A stretch of 6,602 bases of DNA from a bacterium (GTDB taxonomy: Bacteria; SZUA-182), in the NCBI GenBank assembly GCA_003230635.1, contig QIFF01000207.1, forward strand, positions 1 to 6,602, in the 5' to 3' direction. The notes under the pieces were generated by a model. It was not told the origin of the DNA and did no database searches. It saw only the letters and a list, made by a program, of their open reading frames with translations. The translations under genes and the position numbers were made by a program. This document shows positions 1-5,668 of this stretch, piece by piece (position 1 is the first letter of the stretch; each line of letters begins with the position of its first letter).

Positions 1-277
1 CAAGGATATCGGGGCGGGTGCTTAAAAGCTGGCCTAATTTAACAAAGGTAGGGCCCAGCTCCTCAAAAGCCAGTCTGATACGCTGGGCTGGGCTGAGGCG
101 CTTTTTTTCTCTTTCCGCATCTTTTAAAAATTCCAAGCGCTTGAAAAATATCCCCAGGTGATGGAGGTGTAACTTCCCCACCAAATCACTAAACCCGTGG
201 CGAAGAAAAACCCCCACAATTTCCGCCAGGCGTTTGGTACTCTCATTAAAGATGTAACGTGGCCGTCTATTTTTCAT
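1..277 (-). CDS. UbiB/AarF (ABC1) family protein kinase-like protein, N-terminal part
   Basis: This is the first 92 codons of a gene that continues past the left edge of the window. The reading frame starts at an ATG (277-275) preceded by a strong Shine-Dalgarno AAGGAG at 285-290. The residues FEELGPTFVKLGQLLSTRPD (about 71-90) are the hallmark of the ABC1/UbiB family and include its KxGQ motif (K80-Q83), which in characterised members folds over the nucleotide site. The full protein is usually about 500-560 residues, with a kinase-like core and often two C-terminal membrane helices, neither visible here. Known members support ubiquinone synthesis or lipid-quinone handling; in anaerobes a menaquinone role is usually assumed. 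The ubiE/menG gene at 2310-3062 on the same strand fits a quinone link. The family is clear; the exact role is inference. Confidence 0.93.
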   Translation of the reverse strand, partial: MKNRRPRYIFNESTKRLAEIVGVFLRHGFSDLVGKLHLHHLGIFFKRLEFLKDAEREKKRLSPAQRIRLAFEELGPTFVKLGQLLSTRPDIL

Positions 278-284
278 GGGGAAA

Positions 285-290
285 CTCCTT
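285..290 (-). promoter_or_regulatory. Shine-Dalgarno site of the UbiB-family gene
   Basis: The minus strand reads AAGGAG, then seven bases, then the ATG at 277-275. This is one of the best ribosome binding sites in the window, and it fixes the start of the truncated UbiB gene. Confidence 0.8.
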
Positions 291-326
291 AGGCTACCTT
301 AAATTTGGATATGTTAGAACCTTTGC

Positions 327-962
327 TTAATTAGGACTAAAATAAACAAAAAGAATGTCCCAGACCAAGTGAACAATGATTGCCGCTGCCAGACCTGCCC
401 TTAAATAAACCCAGCCCCATAACCAGGAAAGGGCGAAATCATAGCCCCCGGCAACCAAACCACCGCCGCACAGCCCGCGCAGGGCGCTGAGCAGTGAGCA
501 GAGAACTAATCCTTTGCCCTCACCCTGCCAGGAACGCAGCAGCTCCAGGGCATAACTGCGGTAAAAAAGCTCCAGGGCCACTACTACCAGGACAATCCCC
601 AGCACTGAGAGCAAGGGATTGATCTGCTTCCAGGGAGCGGTAAAGAATACCCAGTTATCCCCCTGGCTTCCCAAAGGGATTAAGCCCGCTCTTGCCCAAT
701 GATAGCCGCCCAGGGTTAAGGCATACAGGGCCAACATCAGCAGGCTGCCCAATATGGTATCCCCCCAGACCGTTCCCCCCCTTGACCAGGCCAGCGGGAC
801 AAGGCCGGGTTCCTTCTTGAGCATCCATACCGCTATTCCCCCCATAGCCACAAAATACAACATGTTGCTATAGGGACGGGGATTATCGGTATGATAAAGC
901 AAACAGAAAAAAATCACTGCCAGCAGGTTAGTTCCCAGCAGCCAGTTGATTTGTTTACGCAT
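327..962 (-). CDS. CPBP/CAAX-protease-like polytopic membrane protein with degenerate catalytic motifs
   Basis: From the ATG at 962 this encodes 211 residues; an upstream in-frame TTG at 980 would add six. I prefer the ATG because MRKQ followed directly by a hydrophobic helix looks like a natural N-terminus, although neither start has a clear Shine-Dalgarno. About six or seven hydrophobic segments indicate an integral inner-membrane protein. Near residues 129-135 (135-141 from the TTG) the sequence ALELFYR aligns with the EExxxR motif of CPBP (CaaX protease/bacteriocin-processing) proteins, and HLVWD near the C-terminus aligns with the last HxxxN/D motif. The first motif glutamate is leucine here, and the middle motif (SALRGL) lacks the usual histidine. 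The fold assignment is therefore moderate and proteolytic activity is doubtful. The gene ends 49 bases before the UbiB start and is probably cotranscribed with it. Substrate unknown. Confidence 0.68.
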   Translation of the reverse strand: MRKQINWLLGTNLLAVIFFCLLYHTDNPRPYSNMLYFVAMGGIAVWMLKKEPGLVPLAWSRGGTVWGDTILGSLLMLALYALTLGGYHWARAGLIPLGSQGDNWVFFTAPWKQINPLLSVLGIVLVVVALELFYRSYALELLRSWQGEGKGLVLCSLLSALRGLCGGGLVAGGYDFALSWLWGWVYLRAGLAAAIIVHLVWDILFVYFSPN

Positions 963-1033
963 AGGAAGTATAACATTCAATCTCAGTTTGCCTAATCCTT
1001 GTCTGTAGCTACTCGAAACGTTTTCAGGCTATG

Positions 1034-1699
1034 TTACTTAGGACAATCCACTTTAGCTAGATGTGAAAATAGTTCTCTCCAGAAATCTTTAATGTCCTGT
1101 ACAAATTGGATAAAGTCGTCAACAGGAATGTTCAATTCTCCTCCTGCGATTGGAGTAGATAAACGAAGATTCCAGCAAAAATAGTCAGGTCTTAGTTTCC
1201 TCAACTTTTTTGCTGAATCACCTTCGCCATGTTTGAAGGCATTACAACTATGTTTAAGAACCTCAGTGTTATTGTATGAATTCATCGTTTTTAAGAGAAT
1301 TTTCGTATGCAACCATTTTCTTACATCCCCAACCTGTGATGTGTTCAGATTTCCTTCCCGTTGACCGAAAAAAAGCAATTGTTGCTCAAAAAGATGATAT
1401 AATGCAACACAAAATATACCAATCATAGTTTTCCGCATGTCCATCATTTCGTAAAGATAACTTGCCCCGCTGTCCATTGCATCCAAAACTATGTCTCCTG
1501 GATCTATATCATTTTCCGTTCCTGGCTCATTCATTACTTCTTCATATTGTTTATCAGAAATTCTTTTTGCTTCTTCAGTTAGTTTTTCTTCATCAAAAGG
1601 TGGTAATGTCTTGTTTAAAAAACATTCTTTAAGGACATCTAATTCCCGAAAGAAAACTTCTCTAACATGATATTCCCAAAAAGTAATGTTATAAGTCAT
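1034..1699 (-). CDS. AT-rich uncharacterised protein with NAFKHGEG motif
   Basis: From the ATG at 1699 this is 221 residues; a GTG at 1732 would add 11 but has no ribosome binding site. The chosen ATG has only a weak purine stretch upstream. I do not recognise a named family. The protein is charged, soluble-looking and probably mostly helical, with one hydrophobic helix around residues 92-110. The most family-like stretch is residues 149-174: KH, then NAFKHGEG (153-160), an S-x2-KL and RPDYF (170-174). Motifs of this N-x2-KHG type occur in conserved bacterial proteins of unknown function. The N-x3-H spacing recalls HEPN domains, but the arginine of the HEPN RNase motif is absent. Two hand-counted 60-base samples (1201-1260, 1561-1620) give 35% and 28% G+C, against 72% in a sample within proB, suggesting horizontal acquisition. 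It lies between a nucleotidyltransferase and a membrane protein. Confidence 0.72.
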   Translation of the reverse strand: MTYNITFWEYHVREVFFRELDVLKECFLNKTLPPFDEEKLTEEAKRISDKQYEEVMNEPGTENDIDPGDIVLDAMDSGASYLYEMMDMRKTMIGIFCVALYHLFEQQLLFFGQREGNLNTSQVGDVRKWLHTKILLKTMNSYNNTEVLKHSCNAFKHGEGDSAKKLRKLRPDYFCWNLRLSTPIAGGELNIPVDDFIQFVQDIKDFWRELFSHLAKVDCPK

Positions 1700-1767
1700 G
1701 CTTGTCTCGTTGCCTCGGAAGTTTGTAACCACGAAACGTAGGTATCGGGGTCACGATTGGGTCTTGT

Positions 1768-1820
1768 CTCAAGCCGAAAGGTTTAAGGGCATTGCACCCC
1801 CTTATTGGTTTCGGCCTGAG
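1768..1820. repeat. Long imperfect inverted repeat between nucleotidyltransferase and AT-rich gene
   Basis: Arms 1768-1789 and 1799-1820 pair over 22 positions. There is an outer 12-bp stem (CTCAAGCCGAAA with TTTCGGCCTGAG, one wobble), a symmetric 4x4 internal loop, and an inner six-pair stem closing a nine-base loop. It begins five bases past the stop codon of the nucleotidyltransferase gene. No T-run follows on the minus strand, so a classic intrinsic terminator is not supported. It may be a mobile-element end, an RNA stability hairpin or part of a dispersed repeat. Confidence 0.7.
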
Positions 1821-1825
1821 GGGGT

Positions 1826-2152
1826 TCACACCTCAATTTCCACCCCGTTTTTTCTAATTTCATATATCATGGTGGAGCTGTTATTCTCCTGCCAATCCTT
1901 TTCGGAAATAGGGATGGGTTCCAGGCGGGCGTCTATGCGCCAGGCATAACGGAAGAGGAACTGTCCTTCCTCCACCCGGTCCTTGCCAAATTGGGGGGAA
2001 ATCAGGGCTATGTCGATGTCGCTGTCAGGTCCGGCGGTTTCCCTGGCGTGGGAGCCGTATAATAATACCTTGCTTACCTTGATCCCCTGGGAGCGGACAA
2101 GATTAACATAGGCAACAATACTGTTTACAATATCCTGTTTAGCCATTGGCAT
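1826..2152 (-). CDS. Minimal (MNT-type) nucleotidyltransferase domain protein
   Basis: The 108-residue protein is one nucleotidyltransferase domain of the pol-beta superfamily. The helix-turn motif GSHARETAG (33-41) is followed by DSDID (43-47), which supplies two metal-binding aspartates (D45, D47). The third carboxylate is probably D74 or E78 in RIDARLEPI (72-80). This layout matches the small stand-alone nucleotidyltransferases often annotated MNT or MntA-like. In characterised pairs, MNT proteins neutralise HEPN RNase toxins by adding nucleotides to them; here no recognisable, overlapping HEPN partner exists, so it may be an orphan. Two candidate starts, ATG 2152 and ATG 2146, lie within six bases. 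Neither has a Shine-Dalgarno, because repeat sequence reaches to within about ten bases of the gene. Domain identity is firm, biological role is not. Confidence 0.88.
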   Translation of the reverse strand: MPMAKQDIVNSIVAYVNLVRSQGIKVSKVLLYGSHARETAGPDSDIDIALISPQFGKDRVEEGQFLFRYAWRIDARLEPIPISEKDWQENNSSTMIYEIRKNGVEIEV

Positions 2153-2159
2153 ATATAAT

Positions 2160-2307
2160 TTTGACAGAATTAACAGGATGAAGCAGGATTTTTAGAACGT
2201 TGTCATTGCGAGGAGGCGTAGCCGACGAAGCAATCTATGTATTGAGATTGCTTCGCTTCGCTCGCAATGACATTACTGCTTCTTTCCATCTTGTTTATCC
2301 TGTCTAA
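2160..2307. repeat. Composite nested palindromic repeat filling the ubiE/nucleotidyltransferase gap
   Basis: Outer inverted arms 2163-2179 and 2288-2304 match at 14 of 17 positions (GACAG-type, with ACAGGAT/ACAAGAT cores). Inside sits a second palindrome of a different type, described separately. The gap between the stop of ubiE (2310) and the start of the next gene (2152) is almost entirely this structure, leaving no space for an ordinary promoter or Shine-Dalgarno outside it. The outer arms resemble dispersed GACAGGATTAACAGGAT-like repeats I recall from many environmental bacterial genomes; that family link is from memory. Confidence 0.8.
2201..2272. repeat. TGTCATTGCGAG palindromic intergenic repeat
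   Basis: Perfect 12-bp terminal inverted arms, TGTCATTGCGAG (2201-2212) and CTCGCAATGACA (2261-2272), enclose a second perfect 10-bp pair, GAAGCAATCT (2227-2236) and AGATTGCTTC (2245-2254), around an eight-base loop. It is 72 bp long and non-coding, and has the form of a MITE/REP-type element mobilised in trans. I recall the same core from several anaerobic and environmental bacteria. On either strand the RNA would fold strongly, but no T-run makes it a textbook terminator. Confidence 0.88.
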
Positions 2308-2309
2308 AC

Positions 2310-3062
2310 TTATTCAGGCTTTGTCCCAATATGCAGGGCCATAGCTCCCCCGGCCAGATTGATGAAATGCACATCCTCAAAATTGGCCGCTTCCATCATT
2401 TCCTTCAACTCTTCCTGCTTGGGGAAGGCGTGCAGGGAGTTGGGGAGGTAAGCGTAAGGCTCTTCCTCCCCCATCACCAGCTTGCCCATTTTGGGAACTA
2501 TATTGAAAAAGTAAAAATAATATAAGTCTGAGTAAATCGGAATATTGGGGCGTCCCAAGTCCAGACAGCCGAATTTGCCCCCCGGCTTGAGCACGCGGTG
2601 AATCTCGGCCAACCCATCCTCCAGGCTCTTGAGATTGCGAATGCCGCAACCCACGGTAACAAAATCAAAATAGTTACTGGGCAGCGCCATGCAGGTTGTA
2701 TCTCCTACATGTAATTTAATGATTTTGTCAAACCCCAAATTTTTCAGTTTGGGAGGTGCCACCTTCACCATCTCATGGCAGAAGTCAAAGGCTATTACCT
2801 GCCCGGTTTTGCCCACTAAATGCGCAGAGGCAATGGCAAAATCACAGGTGCCGGTACAGCCGTCCAGAACCCTGGCCCCCTCGGTAACTCCCAGTTTACG
2901 GGACGCATACTTGCGCCAAAAACCGTGCATGCCAAAACTCATCAGGCTGTTCATCAAATCGTACTTGGGTGCAATGGCATCAAACACCCCGCGCACATAT
3001 TTTGCCTTTTCCTCACGTTTTTCGGGCTGATTAAGCGCTAAAACCTTATCTTTTAGTTTCAT
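2310..3062 (-). CDS. ubiE: Demethylmenaquinone methyltransferase (MenG/UbiE)
   Basis: This 250-residue protein is a class I S-adenosylmethionine (SAM) methyltransferase of the UbiE/MenG family, of typical length. The family signature YDLMNSLMSFGMHGFWRKY (about 34-52) is intact. SAM motif I is VLDGCTGTCDFA (65-76), the acidic loop is AFDFCHEM (91-98), and motif IV is GDTTCMALP (120-128). RVLKPGGKFGCLDLGRP (156-172) aligns with the second family signature, which usually reads LExS where this has LDLG. The enzyme methylates the quinone ring, the last step of menaquinone synthesis (or a step of ubiquinone synthesis), at the membrane surface. The start ATG at 3062 follows a purine-rich AAGGGAAGGG. 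A UbiB-type gene lies four genes downstream. Motif I carries cysteines at 69 and 73, the second where most relatives have small residues. Family confident; menaquinone is the likelier substrate but is inferred. Confidence 0.9.
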   Translation of the reverse strand: MKLKDKVLALNQPEKREEKAKYVRGVFDAIAPKYDLMNSLMSFGMHGFWRKYASRKLGVTEGARVLDGCTGTCDFAIASAHLVGKTGQVIAFDFCHEMVKVAPPKLKNLGFDKIIKLHVGDTTCMALPSNYFDFVTVGCGIRNLKSLEDGLAEIHRVLKPGGKFGCLDLGRPNIPIYSDLYYFYFFNIVPKMGKLVMGEEEPYAYLPNSLHAFPKQEELKEMMEAANFEDVHFINLAGGAMALHIGTKPE

Positions 3063-3130
3063 TATTTCCCTTCCCTTAACTCATAGTGTCAAAATTTAAC
3101 CACAGAGCACACAGAGAAAATAGTGAATTT

Positions 3131-3195
3131 CCCTGTGCCAAGAGCACAGGGCGTCAAAACCCAACAATCTGAGTTGTTCTGCGCCAAGAGCGCAG
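3131..3195. repeat. Tandem pair of hairpins with identical CAAGA loops
   Basis: Hairpin one is CCCTGTGC-CAAGA-GCACAGGG (3131-3151). Hairpin two is CTGCGC-CAAGA-GCGCAG (3179-3195). A T-A pair in the first is a C-G pair in the second, so both stems stay perfectly paired while the loop is identical. Between them is AACAA (3163-3167) / TTGTT (3174-3178). They sit within the repeat at 3088-3314. Confidence 0.8.
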
Positions 3196-3233
3196 GGAGT
3201 TCTTTTTTCCTTACAAAGTTCAAATGACAAAAC

Positions 3234-3285
3234 TTTTGACATTTGGCCTTTGGATTTCATTTGAGCTTTGGATTTTGACATTTGG
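3234..3285. repeat. Short direct repeats TTTTGACATTTGG and CTTTGGATTT
   Basis: TTTTGACATTTGG occurs at 3234-3246 and 3273-3285, and CTTTGGATTT at 3248-3257 and 3266-3275, giving an interleaved low-complexity block. It has no coding signature. Similar 'ATTTGGATTT' blocks recur in intergenic DNA of many environmental genomes (recollection, not checked). Confidence 0.7.
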
Positions 3286-3327
3286 AATTGTTTTCCTCTG
3301 TGCACTCTGTGGTTCATCTTTTTAAAC

Positions 3328-4506
3328 TCAAAGCAAAACCAAATCGTTGCGGTGGATTATTTCATCATAATACTTATAACCCAAGATATTTTCAATCTCA
3401 CTGCTGCGCTTGCCCTTGAGCGAATCTACCTCATGCGCCTGGTAATTGACCAGCCCGCGGGCGAATTCGTTCCCGGCTAAATCTATACAACTGACTGCAT
3501 CCCCAACCTCAAAACTGCCTTCAACCTGCGTGATTCCCGAGGGCAAAAGGCTTTTGCCCCGGCTGACGATAGCTTGCCTGGCACCATCGTCCAACAGCAA
3601 CCTACCCTTGGGTTTTAAGGCATGGGCAATCCAGTGCTTGCGGGCAGCCAGGCGGCTCTGGCGGGGCAAAAACAAGGTTCCCACCTCTTCCCCCTGCATA
3701 ATGCGGGATAAAACATTCTCAACCCGCCCGCAAGCAATAACCGTCGGCACCCCAAAGCTGGCCGCCTTATTTACCGCCTGAAGCTTGGTAACCATCCCCC
3801 CGCTGCTTATGGAATCCTTGCTGCCCCCGGCAAGCTTCTCAATCTCCGGAGTGATATTGCTTACCAAGGGGATTAACTGCGCCCCCTCGCTTTTGTGGGG
3901 GTCGGCAGTACACAACCCCTCAATGTCGGAAAGAATGACCAGCAAATCGGCTTCACTCAAGCTGGCAACCAGGGCGGAAAGATTATCATTATCCCCCAGT
4001 TTTAACTCCTCTACCATTACGGTATCGTTTTCATTAATAATGGGAATAACCTGATAGGACAAGAGGGCGGCTAAGGTATTGCGGGCATTCAGATAGCGGC
4101 GGCGGTTACTCAAATCGTCATGGGTCAAAAGCAGTTGGGCTACCTTTTGTTCATACTGTCCAAAAAACTTCTCATAAACCCACATCAACTGGCTCTGGCC
4201 GATGGCCGCCGCCGCCTGCCGAAGGGGGATGTCCTGGGGTTTCTCCCGCAAACCCAGGCGCTGCATTCCAGCCAAGCCAGCCCCGGAAGAAACCAAGAGC
4301 ACTTCATACCCCTGCCGGCGCAGTCCCCAAACATCCCGCACCAACTGCTCAACGGCCCCCATATTCAGTCCGCTCTCCACCGAGGCCAAGATACTGCTCC
4401 CGACCTTGACTACCACCCGCTTGACCCTGGACAGCAACTGCCGGCGACTTAAATCAGTTTCTAAGGCTTTATCTCTTAATTTATTGGAAGAATTGGATTT
4501 ACTCAT
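3328..4506 (-). CDS. proB: Glutamate 5-kinase with C-terminal PUA domain
   Basis: This 392-residue protein phosphorylates L-glutamate with ATP to gamma-glutamyl phosphate, the first and feedback-controlled step of proline synthesis, in the cytosol. The amino-acid-kinase domain (about 28-280) shows VVVKVGSS (31-38), LVSSGAGLAG (71-80), INENDTV (157-163), SDIEGL (193-198) and GGMVTKLQA (236-244). The PUA domain follows (about 300-385) and ends in GYKYYDEIIHRNDLVLL. The protein is roughly 20-25 residues longer than many homologues because of a polar N-terminal extension (1-26); a TTG near residue 24 is a possible shorter start. The ATG at 4506 overlaps a downstream in-frame TGA of the obg frame as ATGA. 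proA is not adjacent: a repeat and then ubiE follow. Identification is secure; the start is less certain. Confidence 0.96.
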   Translation of the reverse strand: MSKSNSSNKLRDKALETDLSRRQLLSRVKRVVVKVGSSILASVESGLNMGAVEQLVRDVWGLRRQGYEVLLVSSGAGLAGMQRLGLREKPQDIPLRQAAAAIGQSQLMWVYEKFFGQYEQKVAQLLLTHDDLSNRRRYLNARNTLAALLSYQVIPIINENDTVMVEELKLGDNDNLSALVASLSEADLLVILSDIEGLCTADPHKSEGAQLIPLVSNITPEIEKLAGGSKDSISSGGMVTKLQAVNKAASFGVPTVIACGRVENVLSRIMQGEEVGTLFLPRQSRLAARKHWIAHALKPKGRLLLDDGARQAIVSRGKSLLPSGITQVEGSFEVGDAVSCIDLAGNEFARGLVNYQAHEVDSLKGKRSSEIENILGYKYYDEIIHRNDLVLL

Positions 4507-4525
4507 GGCAATTCCATCTTATAAA

Positions 4526-4550
4526 CGCAAGCTGAAGCTTGCGGCTACAA
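4526..4550. repeat. Palindromic repeat overlapping the end of obg
   Basis: CGCAAGCT (4526-4533) and AGCTTGCG (4536-4543) form a perfect stem around GA (in practice seven pairs and a four-base loop), followed by GCTACAA. The whole matches, from memory, a widespread dispersed repeat. It covers most of the obg/proB junction, and its CTA at 4545-4547 is the obg stop codon read on the minus strand. Confidence 0.78.
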
Positions 4551-5540
4551 GTGGCCTAATCTCTGGCTGACTTGCTGCAACAGGGTAGTTACCCCTTCCC
4601 CGCTGTGGGCTGAAATCGGAAACAGGGGCAGACCCTCAGCCGCACAAAATTGTTTCAAAGCCTCCAACTTTTCTGCTTGCAGGGAATCTATTTTGGTAGC
4701 CACCACCAACTGGGGCCTGATCGCTAAATCGGGATTAAAAAGCAGCAGCTCTTGGTTAATGTTTTCCAACTCGGCTACCGGGTCGCCACCTAAGGGGGAA
4801 ACATCTACCAGGTGCAGGAACAGCCGGGTGCGCTCTACATGCTGCAGGAAGCGGTCACCCAAACCCGCCCCCTGGTGGGCGCCCACAATCAGGCCGGGGA
4901 TGTCCGCCACCACAAAGCTGCGAAAATCAGGGAGTTTTACCACTCCCAGATGGGGAACAAGGGTAGTGAAGGGATAGGCGGCTACCTTGGGGTGTGCCGC
5001 AGAAATACGGGAAATCAGGGTGGACTTGCCGGCGTTGGGACAGCCGATCAGCCCCACATCCGCCAGGAGCTTCAACTCCAGTTGTAGCCAGTACTCCTCG
5101 CCCTCTTTTCCCTCTTCGGCAAAACGGGGGGCACGCTGCTGGGAGCTAGCAAAACGGGCGTTGCCTCGCCCCCCTCGTCCCCCTTTTGCTACCAACAGGG
5201 ATTGTCCGGGGGCGACCAAATCCTTTAATACCCGGCCGGTATCCAACTCCCGCACGATAGTACCCGGAGGAACCGGAATAACCAGGGTATCTGCATTGCG
5301 CCCATGTTTGTCGGAACCCTGTCCGTGAGCGCCGCGTTTGGCCCGGTATTGCCTTTGAAAACTCAAATCCAGCAGGGTGGCCAGTTGGGGGTCAACCCGA
5401 AGTATTACATCACCGCCGTTCCCGCCGTCTCCGCCATTCGGGCCGCCGCGGGGGACATATTTCTCGCGGCGAAAACTGACACAGCCGCGGCCGCCGTCAC
5501 CCGCCTTGACAAAGATTTTAAGCTGGTCAACAAAATCCAC
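4545..5540 (-). CDS. obg: Obg/CgtA GTPase, ribosome assembly factor, without OCT domain
   Basis: This 331-residue Obg GTPase acts in late 50S subunit assembly and stress signalling. The glycine-rich Obg fold spans about 1-157 (KAGDGGRGCVSFRREK, GGPNGGDGGNGGDV). The GTPase domain runs from about 158 to 330, with G1 GCPNAGKST (166-174), G2 FTTL (191-194), G3 DIPGL (213-217), G4 TKID (282-285, where NKxD is most common) and G5 SAH (310-312). The G domain is complete through its last helix, but there is no OCT domain as in the roughly 430-residue Firmicute proteins and no acidic tail. The start must be the GTG at 5540: a stop codon lies five codons upstream in frame, and the next residues match the family N-terminus. 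No Shine-Dalgarno is visible. The stop TAG lies inside a palindromic repeat. Co-location with rplU and rpmA fits a 50S role. Confidence 0.97.
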   Translation of the reverse strand: MDFVDQLKIFVKAGDGGRGCVSFRREKYVPRGGPNGGDGGNGGDVILRVDPQLATLLDLSFQRQYRAKRGAHGQGSDKHGRNADTLVIPVPPGTIVRELDTGRVLKDLVAPGQSLLVAKGGRGGRGNARFASSQQRAPRFAEEGKEGEEYWLQLELKLLADVGLIGCPNAGKSTLISRISAAHPKVAAYPFTTLVPHLGVVKLPDFRSFVVADIPGLIVGAHQGAGLGDRFLQHVERTRLFLHLVDVSPLGGDPVAELENINQELLLFNPDLAIRPQLVVATKIDSLQAEKLEALKQFCAAEGLPLFPISAHSGEGVTTLLQQVSQRLGHL

Positions 5541-5562
5541 TAGGAATGGGCTTCAACTATGT

Positions 5563-5625
5563 GATTGAAATAGGGGCTTTAGCCCCGTGAAAGAGACACG
5601 AGCCTAAAGGCTCTACTCCATTAAG
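5563..5625. repeat. Double-hairpin repeat in the obg/rpmA gap
   Basis: GGGGC-TTTA-GCCCC (5573-5586, stem extendable by one pair) is followed 13 bases later by GAGCC-TAAA-GGCTC (5600-5613). The two loops are reverse complements of each other. The rest of the 128-base gap (5541-5668) has no ORF or clear promoter. The sequence resembles dispersed GGGGCTTTAGCCCC repeats I recall from other environmental genomes. No T-run follows on the minus strand, so it is not a classic terminator. It may stabilise or process the mRNA. Confidence 0.8.
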
Positions 5626-5668
5626 GAAGGGATAAAAGGTAAGACATGCTAAGGCTGGAGGGCAAATT

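Larger units (their letters stand above)
3088..3314. repeat. Inverted-repeat element with AACCACAGAG ends (copy 1)
   Basis: Left arm 3098-3120 and right arm 3291-3314 are near-perfect inverted copies (AACCACAGAG, two variable bases, CACAGAG, AAAA). The left edge seems to extend to GTCAAAA at 3088, because the copy at 5954-6091 shares that flank. The core holds two small hairpins (3131-3151, 3179-3195), a short AACAA/TTGTT hairpin between them, and a T/G-rich section with direct repeats (3234-3285). It fills the ubiE/proB gap, and I see no gene inside. The AACCACAGAG end sequence is, from memory, a common dispersed repeat in anaerobic bacteria. Confidence 0.85.

Noticed and set aside
2160..2307. 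CRISPR array or attachment site among the repeats
   Set aside because: The repeats are inverted palindromes in single gaps, with no regularly spaced direct repeats, no cas genes and no integrase.
2377..2649. A 90-codon minus-strand reading frame within ubiE
   Set aside because: It is a different frame of a gene whose own frame has clear methyltransferase motifs. Its composition is Gly/Pro/Gln-rich, as expected for a shadow frame.
3085..3094. TTGACA upstream of ubiE as a promoter
   Set aside because: A -10 box at proper spacing would overlap the Shine-Dalgarno and start codon, and the hexamer belongs to the repeat edge.
3096..3317. A 73-codon minus-strand reading frame inside the ubiE/proB gap
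   Set aside because: It lies wholly within the palindromic repeat element; its translation is a by-product of the repeat arms and hairpins, with no Shine-Dalgarno or family resemblance.
4987..5328. Long plus-strand reading frames opposite obg and proB
   Set aside because: They are antisense shadows in GC-rich DNA, with Pro/Arg/Ser-rich translations, no ribosome binding site and no recognisable domain.
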